Source of the DNA: Bog-473 sp963850095
GTDB lineage: Bacteria > Actinomycetota > Acidimicrobiia > Acidimicrobiales > RAAP-2
Length of the DNA stretch: 64,000 nt
Direction of reading: 5' to 3'
Assembly: GCA_963850095.1 (NCBI GenBank)
Contig: CAWKJX010000008.1
Span: 186,001-250,000 of the forward strand
Shown here: piece by piece, positions 55,390-62,811 of the stretch
Numbering within the stretch: the stretch's first letter is position 1
Layout: each line of letters opens with the position of its first letter
The notes under the pieces: generated by a model
What the model was told of the DNA's origin: nothing
The model's database searches: none
The model's input: the letters and a program-made list of their open reading frames with translations, nothing else
Made by a program: the position numbers and the translations under genes

Positions 55390-57765
55390 ATGGTGAACCG
55401 ATCCGGTCGGCACTCTGAGGGACCAAGAGCCAAGAGCCGACACGTCGTGCTGTTCTACGTGCTGCTGGCCGGCATTTTGACGCTCGGTATCAGTGGTGTC
55501 CTGGTTCCGTCGCTGATCGACTCGCAGCCTGCCTCCTCGCTCGACCCCGCGGCCTCTTCACACGCCCACACGGTGTCCGGCGGCACCTCGAAGTGGATCG
55601 GCATCGCCGCGACCAGTGACGGCGGCGGCTACTGGGTCGTGTCGAGTGCCGGGGCCGTGAAGTCCTACGGGGATGCGGCGCCGCATGGTGACATGTCCCA
55701 AACTGCCTTGAACGAACCCGTGGTCGGCATGGCCCCGACCCCCGACGGTGGCGGGTACTGGCTCGACGCGGCGGACGGCGGGATGTTCAACTTCGGCGAC
55801 GCCGGGTTTTTCGGCTCGGCGGGCTCGCTGCACCTCAACAAATCTGTCGTCGGCATGGCTCCCACCCATGACGGCGAGGGCTACTGGATGGTGGCGTCCG
55901 ACGGCGGGATCTTCGCCTATGGCGACGCTCCCTTCGAGGGCTCGACAGGCTCGCTCCACCTCAACAAGCCAGTCGTCGGCGTGGTGCCCACCCATGACGG
56001 CCGGGGCTACTGGATGGTGGCGTCGGACGGCGGGATCTTCGCCTTCGGTGACGCACCGTTCGAGGGCTCGCTCGGCGGCAGCCCCCCAAGCTCCCCAATC
56101 GTCTACATGGCTCCGACCCCCGACAACAACGGATATTGGTTGGTCGCCCAGAACGGCACCGTCTACACGTTCGGTGACGGTGTGAACTACGGATCAGTGG
56201 TGGGTGACGCCGCCCCCGCCACCTCGCTGGCGGCGACGCCGGCGGGCGGCTACTGGGTGCTGACATCGGACGGCGGGGTACATCCCTTCGGCAATGCGGT
56301 GAACTACGGGTCGCCGTTGAGCGGTCCGGCATCCGCTTCGTTGGTCGCTCAGAGTCCGACCACGACGACGACGCCGTCGGGTTCAAGCGGGGCCTCCGGC
56401 AGCCCCGAGGTGTCCGGAGGTGGGACCGGTCCGGTATCGATCAGCGCACTGACCCCGTCGAGCGGCACGGCCGGCGGTGGCGACACCATTCAGATTTCGG
56501 GCTCGGGGTTCACCGGAGCCACGGCGGTCGATTTCGGGAACAACGGGTCATCCGACTACTCGGTGAACTCGGACAGCTCCATCACGGTGGTGGCGCCGGT
56601 CGGCGCAGGCACGGTTGCGGTCGAGGTGGTCACCCCGCAGGGCACCTCGAATCCGACGTTGGCCAGCGACTTCACCTATGTTCCAACCGGACAGTCGCCG
56701 ATCACGGCGGACGGCCAGAGCCTCGAGATCGGTGGCGTACCCACCTTGTTCACCGGGTACAACGCGTACCAGCTGGGCACCGACTGGGGCACCAACGCCG
56801 GGTGCGGTGGTGAGACCACCCCCGCCCAGCTCGACACCTTCTTCAGCTCACTCCGCCCCAATTCCCTCGTGCGGTTCTGGGCCTTCCAAGGTACGAAGGC
56901 GATGAACATCAATACTCACCAGCTGGACTGGCAGCCTCTCGACAATGTCTTCTACGCGGCAGCCAAGTACCACGTGTACCTGATCCCGGCCATCAGTGCC
57001 CAGTATGGAAGCGGTTGTGACGGTGGTCACTGGCAGGATCCAGCGTGGTACTCCGGCGGATTTTTGGACGTGTACAACTCCGCCTCAAACTCCAATGGTA
57101 CGGGACTCGACCCGCTCTCCTATTGGACCTACATGAATGCACTCGTGAGCCGCTACGCGGATTCACCCGCTCTCGGCATGTGGGAGCCGATGAGCGAGGC
57201 CGAGGCCTCTACTTGCCCGGCCGCGGACCAACCGAATAACTGCTCGGGGAATCAGACGTGTCCCAACGAGACCGCGGCCGCAACCGCGTTAGCGTATTTC
57301 TTCAACACCGTTGGAGCGCAGATCCACAGCCTTGACCCCACGCACCTCGTCGAAGCCGGCTTCCTCGGCGGTGGCCAATGTGGCACTGCCGGCAGCGACT
57401 ACGAGAGTGTGGGGGCCTCCCCGGGCATCAACGTCCTGAGCGTCCATGATTACTACGGCGCAGTGCCGCTGGGGGGAGACCAGTGGAACGGAATGGCTGT
57501 GCGCTTCGCGCAGGCCAAGGCACTGGACAAGCCCATCATCACCGGCGAGGTTGGCATAGAGGCCGGCATCGGCCAGAGCGCTTGTGTGAGCCTCCAGCAG
57601 CGCTCATCGGAGATGGTGGCCAAGATGAGTGCGCAATTCGCGGCGGGCGACAGTGCTTTCCTTGTTTGGAACTGGGTACTCGATCCGCTCGGGGGCTGCA
57701 ATTACAACACGGGCCCCAGTGATAGCGCGCTGCTCGGCACCATTGCGTCACTTCTGGCTGGCTGA
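55390..57765 (+). CDS. Membrane-anchored propeller/IPT/glycoside hydrolase fusion
   Basis: A 791-residue protein. A basic N-terminus and membrane helix (V-V-L-F-Y-V-L-L-A-G-I-L-T-L-G) are followed by about six repeats of the type G-Y-W-M-V-A-S-D-G-G-I-F-A-F-G-D-A. A Thr/Ser linker, an IPT/TIG Ig-like domain and a C-terminal TIM-barrel glycosidase-like domain complete it. The last shows W-E-P-M-S-E-A-E as acid/base and I-I-T-G-E-V-G-I-E as nucleophile region, as in GH5-type cellulases. Cys residues are more frequent there. ATG 55390 is used; GTG 55393 is possible. The substrate is probably a polysaccharide. Confidence 0.85.
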   Translation: MVNRSGRHSEGPRAKSRHVVLFYVLLAGILTLGISGVLVPSLIDSQPASSLDPAASSHAHTVSGGTSKWIGIAATSDGGGYWVVSSAGAVKSYGDAAPHGDMSQTALNEPVVGMAPTPDGGGYWLDAADGGMFNFGDAGFFGSAGSLHLNKSVVGMAPTHDGEGYWMVASDGGIFAYGDAPFEGSTGSLHLNKPVVGVVPTHDGRGYWMVASDGGIFAFGDAPFEGSLGGSPPSSPIVYMAPTPDNNGYWLVAQNGTVYTFGDGVNYGSVVGDAAPATSLAATPAGGYWVLTSDGGVHPFGNAVNYGSPLSGPASASLVAQSPTTTTTPSGSSGASGSPEVSGGGTGPVSISALTPSSGTAGGGDTIQISGSGFTGATAVDFGNNGSSDYSVNSDSSITVVAPVGAGTVAVEVVTPQGTSNPTLASDFTYVPTGQSPITADGQSLEIGGVPTLFTGYNAYQLGTDWGTNAGCGGETTPAQLDTFFSSLRPNSLVRFWAFQGTKAMNINTHQLDWQPLDNVFYAAAKYHVYLIPAISAQYGSGCDGGHWQDPAWYSGGFLDVYNSASNSNGTGLDPLSYWTYMNALVSRYADSPALGMWEPMSEAEASTCPAADQPNNCSGNQTCPNETAAATALAYFFNTVGAQIHSLDPTHLVEAGFLGGGQCGTAGSDYESVGASPGINVLSVHDYYGAVPLGGDQWNGMAVRFAQAKALDKPIITGEVGIEAGIGQSACVSLQQRSSEMVAKMSAQFAAGDSAFLVWNWVLDPLGGCNYNTGPSDSALLGTIASLLAG

Positions 57766-57941
57766 GGTCTATTGCTTGCTTTTCTCGAACCAGAACGAGA
57801 GCGGAGGTGCGCAAGCCCCAATGGCAACCTGAGACCCTCAGCTCCAACCGCCGGGGCAACGACCACCCCGATGCAGTTCACCGATCTCGCACACCCTCCG
57901 GCGCGTTGATGGCGGGGGGCGTGTCGAGGTTAGGCTTGCGC

Positions 57942-58430
57942 ATGGCCGATAGCTCGTCCAAGGGCTTGTTTCCGCAACTCACCGAAGTCTTGCACGCACT
58001 TGCGGATTCTCAGGAGTTGCTGTTGCTGAAGCTTCGAGGGGTGCGACAGGAGCATTTCAGTTCTGATGCCTTCGCAGCAGGCGGGTCTCCGCGCAATGAG
58101 TTCCGCAGCCCCACGGGTCCGCCGTTGACAATGTCCATCCTCGTGGAGGGTGGCACGGCGATCGCAGTGCTCCCGGAACTACCGAACAATGTCAACCACT
58201 CGGAGCCAGAAGCTGGCCGCTTCTCGACGGTCTCCCCTGCACCAGTGACCCCTCCGGATCGACCTCTGCAATCGCCTATGTCGGCAGCGATACCGACACC
58301 CACCGGTGAAATGGACGCCGCTGGTCCGAGCGACACCGGTCCGGCCGTTCGAAACTACAACTACTTCGATGAGCTCGATGCGAGACTGGCCGGTCTAGAG
58401 AATCCCGAATCCGGCTCAGCGGAGCGCTGA
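57942..58430 (+). CDS. Hypothetical protein, low-GC region
   Basis: A protein of about 162 residues beginning M-A-D-S-S-S-K-G-L-F-P-Q-L-T-E-V. Its short helical N-terminus (A-L-A-D-S-Q-E-L-L-L-L-K-L-R-G-V) is followed by a Pro/Ser-rich middle and the end Y-N-Y-F-D-E-L-D-A-R-L-A-G-L-E-N. The family is unknown. An ATG at 57909 is an alternative start. No membrane segment is seen. It may act with the coiled-coil protein at 59910, since both are soluble and sit in the same envelope cluster. Confidence 0.5.
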   Translation: MADSSSKGLFPQLTEVLHALADSQELLLLKLRGVRQEHFSSDAFAAGGSPRNEFRSPTGPPLTMSILVEGGTAIAVLPELPNNVNHSEPEAGRFSTVSPAPVTPPDRPLQSPMSAAIPTPTGEMDAAGPSDTGPAVRNYNYFDELDARLAGLENPESGSAER

Positions 58431-58615
58431 TACCCGGAGATCGGTTCTCGTAGCGCGTGTCACGATCTGCTTCCCAGAAACGCCCACATACAAGATCAGC
58501 GCCCGGCGGAGTTCCAGCGAGATTTGCAGCACCGGTGCGGTACGCCGGCGTCACCCGATCAGCGTCTCCCCCGATCCGGTCGATATTTCGCATCTTGAAG
58601 TCCGCGGATGCTCTG

Positions 58616-59641
58616 TCAGTTCTCGATCTTGACCGAGCTTACGTACCAGCCACCGGCTGATTCGGAGACTGAAACCTCGTATATCGGGTCACTGGGTGAT
58701 GCGCCTCCGGGGGGCCCGAAGGTGCAGACAATTGGGGAGAACGCGGTGCTGCACCCGCGGTCAATGGCCAGTCCGCTGGCGTAGGGCGCGGCGAAGAGAG
58801 TGGAAACGGCCACTGGCGTAGCCACCGTCAGCGCGGTAGTCCGGTTCCCGTCCTTCCAGCTTGAAATCAGGGCCGCGGCCGCAGCGTCAGGACTGGACTG
58901 CAGCGCCGTGGGCACGTCCGGGATCGTTGTGGTCGGACCGGCCGCCAACGTGGTCGTGACCCCATCGGAGCGTGAAGGATTCTGTTCTCCGGTGTGATGG
59001 AGGAAATGGACATAAATCAAACCCAATGCGCTCAGCGCCAAAACTGCGAACACGATGCCATAGGCGATCCTCAGGGCTGGCTCCATCGCCTCTGGGCCGT
59101 GGTGCTCAACACCTCCAGGTGGTCGTTCGCCCGTGAAGACCAAAGGCTCCGAAGCGAGCACGCGCGGTCGATCCTGAGAGACAGCCGAGTCGTCGGTTGA
59201 CTGCGCTAGGGATGGAGTCACGGGGCCGGCGTCAACCTCACCAGGCGACGGGGCCGGGTCAGCCGCTGCAAAGACAGTTGGTGATTCAGCCTCAAGCCGG
59301 GAACGGGCCACGTCCTGGGCGGCCACAGGGTGGTCCGTTGTGGGCGAGACTGATCGGATCGCCACCGGGCCAACGTCAGCATCAATCGGGGGCGGGACCG
59401 AAAAGGCTGATGCGATCGGAACGGATGATGGAGGCTGCTCAGCGTCAGGCTGGGGCCGAAGCCGCGCCTCGGCATTCGATAGGGGCTCCGAGATCGGTGG
59501 AGGCTCGGTGCCGGGGGGTTTGTCGTAGGACCTCTTCCCTCCATCCATGACGAGGAGTGTCGGCTTGCCATCTGCGGAAAAGAACCGGAACTCGTGGATC
59601 CCGTAGGGATCGGGTTGCCACCCTGTGAGCTGTTTCGCCAC
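58616..59641 (-). CDS. DUF2510-type membrane protein
   Basis: A 341-residue protein. The N-terminal G-W-Q-P-D-P-Y-G-I-H-E-F-R-F-F resembles the DUF2510 (W-x-x-D-P-x-G) motif, here diverged. A long Pro/Ser/Ala-rich cytoplasmic region follows. One membrane helix (I-V-F-A-V-L-A-L-S-A-L-G-L-I-Y-V-H-F) lies near residue 205. A C-terminal external domain of about 100 residues holds two Cys and ends V-S-S-V-K-I-E-N. DUF2510 proteins are common in actinomycetes but of unclear function. The start is 3 bp after a possible lipoprotein-like remnant. Confidence 0.7.
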   Translation of the reverse strand: MAKQLTGWQPDPYGIHEFRFFSADGKPTLLVMDGGKRSYDKPPGTEPPPISEPLSNAEARLRPQPDAEQPPSSVPIASAFSVPPPIDADVGPVAIRSVSPTTDHPVAAQDVARSRLEAESPTVFAAADPAPSPGEVDAGPVTPSLAQSTDDSAVSQDRPRVLASEPLVFTGERPPGGVEHHGPEAMEPALRIAYGIVFAVLALSALGLIYVHFLHHTGEQNPSRSDGVTTTLAAGPTTTIPDVPTALQSSPDAAAAALISSWKDGNRTTALTVATPVAVSTLFAAPYASGLAIDRGCSTAFSPIVCTFGPPGGASPSDPIYEVSVSESAGGWYVSSVKIEN

Positions 59642-59644
59642 GGA

Positions 59645-59911
59645 TCAGCTCAACCGGGTCTCTTGAGTAGTGGTCCTCGGGGATGTGAACGTGGGGTTGA
59701 CTTCACGATCGTCAGCGTTGCTAAGGAAACCCCAGTGAATCAAGCCAGGAGGCCGTCCCGAACTGCTCTGACTTCGCAGAGCTATGGGTAAACCACGAGT
59801 TGCGATGGTGACGTAGATGTTTCCCTCCTTACGAGAGTATGAACGGCAGGCGAAACCTTCCCCGCCTGACTTGTCCATTGCACAAAGATCCTGGTAGGAA
59901 AGCATATTCAT
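59645..59911 (-). pseudogene. Possible C-terminal remnant of a secreted lipoprotein-type domain
   Basis: The minus frame reads I-Y-V-T-I-A-T-R-G-L-P-I-A-L-R-S-Q and later H-W-G-F-L-S-N-A-D-D-R-E-V-N-P-T-F-T-S-P. This resembles the C-terminal part of secreted actinobacterial lipoprotein domains. It ends 3 bp before the DUF2510-type gene. No signal peptide is present, and upstream lies the divergent coiled-coil gene, so the N-terminal half is missing. A small intact gene starting at ATG 59911 cannot be excluded. Confidence 0.35.
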
Positions 59912-60497
59912 GAGTTCCACACCCAACGATTCGGCGTTCGACACCGCCCATCATTCCGGCGAATCCGGGTCCGACGCGCTGATGCCCGGGTTCGCCGACC
60001 ACCCCCGCCGGGCCGAAGGTCAACCCACCGCAGAGGCGCAGTGGGCGAACGCCGAGCTCATGTCGATCGCCAGCACCATCGCGGAGCTCCAAGAGCGGCT
60101 GGCGGAGGCGAACTCCCGGGCCGAGAACGCGACCCAGGTCGAGACGACGGAATTCGAAATCGGGCGACTGTTCGTGGAGGCTCAGCGCTTCTCGGAGGCG
60201 TCGCTGACCAAGCTCGAGACGCAGATCCACCAGATCCTTCGTGAAGCGGAGGCAAAGGCCATTCAGATCCTTTCAGAAGCCACGGCTGAGGCGCTCGAAA
60301 TCCGCCAAAGAGCTCAGCAGGCTGCGTTCGCCTCGACTGCGACAGCCCGCGAACTTCAGGCGGCGATCGTCGGCTTCACCAAGGTGAACGATGAGCTCGT
60401 CAAGGAGCTGGGCTCCCTCAACAACATGCTCACCCCCGCAACTGAACAATCCGTGAGCGAAATCGAGCGCTCAGTGGACGGGCCAAACCACGGGTGA
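59910..60497 (+). CDS. Coiled-coil protein, DivIVA-like in style
   Basis: A 195-residue protein with a long heptad-like central region (I-A-S-T-I-A-E-L-Q-E-R-L-A-E-A to A-T-A-E-A-L-E-I-R-Q-R-A-Q-Q-A). This alternates Ala/Glu/Arg as in DivIVA/Wag31-type proteins. The characteristic DivIVA N-terminal domain is not evident. AGGAAAG precedes ATG 59910. It lies upstream of the GH18 gene with a 78-bp gap. A structural or cell-pole role is possible; this is inference. Confidence 0.65.
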   Translation: MSSTPNDSAFDTAHHSGESGSDALMPGFADHPRRAEGQPTAEAQWANAELMSIASTIAELQERLAEANSRAENATQVETTEFEIGRLFVEAQRFSEASLTKLETQIHQILREAEAKAIQILSEATAEALEIRQRAQQAAFASTATARELQAAIVGFTKVNDELVKELGSLNNMLTPATEQSVSEIERSVDGPNHG

Positions 60498-60575
60498 AGG
60501 GGACAGGACCGCGCTCGGGGGATAGCTCCGTGAGCACCGAGGATGGTGAGAGTGCCTTGGCGAATTTGAACGAGC

Positions 60576-62717
60576 GTGTCGGACATACGTAGGCGGGCGA
60601 GAACCCCCAGCGACCCCTACGAACCAGTGTCGGAACCCACCAATACACCAAAGACGTCGAGGCACTCTGCTACTCACTACGACATTAAGTCGTTCGAGCT
60701 GGTGCGCCAGTTCGTGGAGGGTCTTCTTGTCCAGAACACATCCACGTCTGAAACTGGTGTCCCGACTGGGAACGTCGTCGACTGGGAATTGCTCGAGGCG
60801 TCCGTCGCCGACTCGAACTCGCTCGAACAAGCAATTGGGCGCGCGATCATCCTTGTCAATCGGGACTCGGGGGGACTGCTGACGTGTCCAAGCCGCGTTA
60901 TACCGGGGGCGGCGGACAGCGATTCTTTTTTTTCGTTCAGCCTGGGGGATGTCGCAGCGGACTTCGGAGACGGAACCCGCTACCGAACGAGAGTCGCTCG
61001 GAGAGTTACGACGATTGTCGCGCGACGGAGATTGGTAGCGACGGTCGTTTCGCTTTTCCTCGTACTTCTCTCGGTCACGATCTTCCAAGTCGGGCAACGG
61101 GGACCGTCTGCGTCCGCGTCGTACAAGGCGCAGAAGGTTCGGGTGTTGACGGGCAATGCCCAGCTCGCCAGCGATGCGGTTTCCCCAAGTGTGAGCCTGT
61201 CGTTGCCCGCCAGTACCGCCTCTCCTGCGACGGCACCGCCATCAATTGCTGAAGCACCACCGCTGCGGTCGCACGAGGTGTTCGGGTTCGCGCCGTACTG
61301 GACGCTTGATCAGAGCTCGGGGTTCAACGTCGGTCAACTCTCGACGATCGCATATTTCAGTCTCGACGTGAATCCCGACGGGACCCTCGACGAGTCGGGA
61401 CCCGGCTGGAACGGCTACCAGAGCCAGGATCTGTCGAATCTGGTGACCAGGGCCCATGCGGCCGGCGACCGAATGGTGCTGACCGTGACCTGCTTCGATC
61501 AAAGCTCTCTCGACAGCTTGACCTCGTCCGCAAGTGCCCCGCCGACCCTGGCTGCGGCGTTGCTGTCGGCGATCGAGGCCAAGAACCTCGACGGAGTGAA
61601 CTTGGACTTCGAAGGCACCGGCGATTCCGACCAACCTGGCCTCACCAAGCTCGTGACCCAGGTCTCGAACGTCATCCATGGTGCTAATCCTCACTACCAG
61701 GTGACCATGGACAGCTATGCCAGTTCCGCCGGCGATCCCAGTGGCTTCTATGACATACCCGCCCTGGCTCCCGCCGTCGACGCCTTCTTCGTCATGCAGT
61801 ACCAGTTGAACCTGAACGCCAGCAGTTCAGCGAATTCGCCGCTCACGAGCAGCATGTTCAGCGATCAGACCACCATCGACCAATACCTGGCTGCGGTGCC
61901 GGCATCGAAGATCATTTTGGGCTTACCCTATTTCGGCATCGACTGGCCGACGACCGATGGAACCCTTACTGCGCAGGCCGCCGGACCCGCCACGACGCCT
62001 TCCTACGCGCAGATCGTGTCCAGCGGACATCCCGTCTATTGGGATTCGACCACCAACACTGCGTGGACGTCGTACCGGGTGGGGACCCAGTGGCATGAGA
62101 CCTTCTTTGAAGATCCGACCTCTCTTTATGAAGTGGCGCAGGTGGCCTCCTCGAGCGACCTGGCCGGACTTGGAATCTGGGCACTAGGCATGGATGGAAA
62201 CGATCCCGCCATGTTGGCAGCACTCCTCGGGTTCGCTCCGGCAGCGAAGGATTCGGAGGCGGGTCCGACCACGACACAGTCCGCTTCCGCCAGCACCACT
62301 GCCACCACCACTTCGACGTCTTCGCCGACGAGCACCACCAGCTCCACCACGACGAGTGCACCTCCAACGACGATTACCTCGGAGACGACCAGCACGGAAC
62401 CGGCGAGCACTTCGACGTCGTCGACGAGCTCGACCACCACCACCTCGCAGCCTGCACCAAATTATCGACACTCAGGTGACTGGAACGGTCAAACAGTGAC
62501 TCTGACACCCTGGTCTGGCAGCTCTCCCCCGGAGTCCGGAGCAACCATTGGACAACTCACCGGCTTCTCCACGAACGATCCGAGCACGTCTTGTCTGATG
62601 AACGAGCCCGGCTTGACCGTCGAGTCTTTCTCCGGCAGTACCACAAAGGATATCGTCCTTGCTACCGAACCCACTGATTGTGCCAATGCGATCTTCACCT
62701 TTACCGCACCCACGTAG
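60576..62717 (+). CDS. Membrane-anchored glycoside hydrolase family 18 protein
   Basis: A 713-residue protein. A cytoplasmic N-terminus of about 145 residues precedes a membrane helix (L-V-A-T-V-V-S-L-F-L-V-L-L-S-V). The GH18 TIM barrel runs from about residue 225 to 555 with F-G-F-A-P-Y-W and the catalytic signature D-G-V-N-L-D-F-E-G near residues 339-347, whose Glu is the acid. A long Thr/Ser-rich linker leads to a C-terminal module with two Cys. YaaH-type GH18 proteins cleave chitin-like or peptidoglycan-derived glycans. The GTG start is weakly supported; Met codons are scarce until the barrel. Confidence 0.85.
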   Translation: MSDIRRRARTPSDPYEPVSEPTNTPKTSRHSATHYDIKSFELVRQFVEGLLVQNTSTSETGVPTGNVVDWELLEASVADSNSLEQAIGRAIILVNRDSGGLLTCPSRVIPGAADSDSFFSFSLGDVAADFGDGTRYRTRVARRVTTIVARRRLVATVVSLFLVLLSVTIFQVGQRGPSASASYKAQKVRVLTGNAQLASDAVSPSVSLSLPASTASPATAPPSIAEAPPLRSHEVFGFAPYWTLDQSSGFNVGQLSTIAYFSLDVNPDGTLDESGPGWNGYQSQDLSNLVTRAHAAGDRMVLTVTCFDQSSLDSLTSSASAPPTLAAALLSAIEAKNLDGVNLDFEGTGDSDQPGLTKLVTQVSNVIHGANPHYQVTMDSYASSAGDPSGFYDIPALAPAVDAFFVMQYQLNLNASSSANSPLTSSMFSDQTTIDQYLAAVPASKIILGLPYFGIDWPTTDGTLTAQAAGPATTPSYAQIVSSGHPVYWDSTTNTAWTSYRVGTQWHETFFEDPTSLYEVAQVASSSDLAGLGIWALGMDGNDPAMLAALLGFAPAAKDSEAGPTTTQSASASTTATTTSTSSPTSTTSSTTTSAPPTTITSETTSTEPASTSTSSTSSTTTTSQPAPNYRHSGDWNGQTVTLTPWSGSSPPESGATIGQLTGFSTNDPSTSCLMNEPGLTVESFSGSTTKDIVLATEPTDCANAIFTFTAPT

Positions 62718-62811
62718 AACCCGCCTATAACCGAACATGAAGCAGATCAATGCACTTTGAAGGTGAATCCGTATTGCGTTTCGCGACGGAAAGTAGTCAG
62801 GGACTCTGACG

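Noticed and set aside
54881..55426. A 181-residue minus-strand gene in the purN upstream region
   Set aside because: Arg/Pro-rich translation without motif, overlapping the likely divergent promoters and the start of the glycosidase gene.
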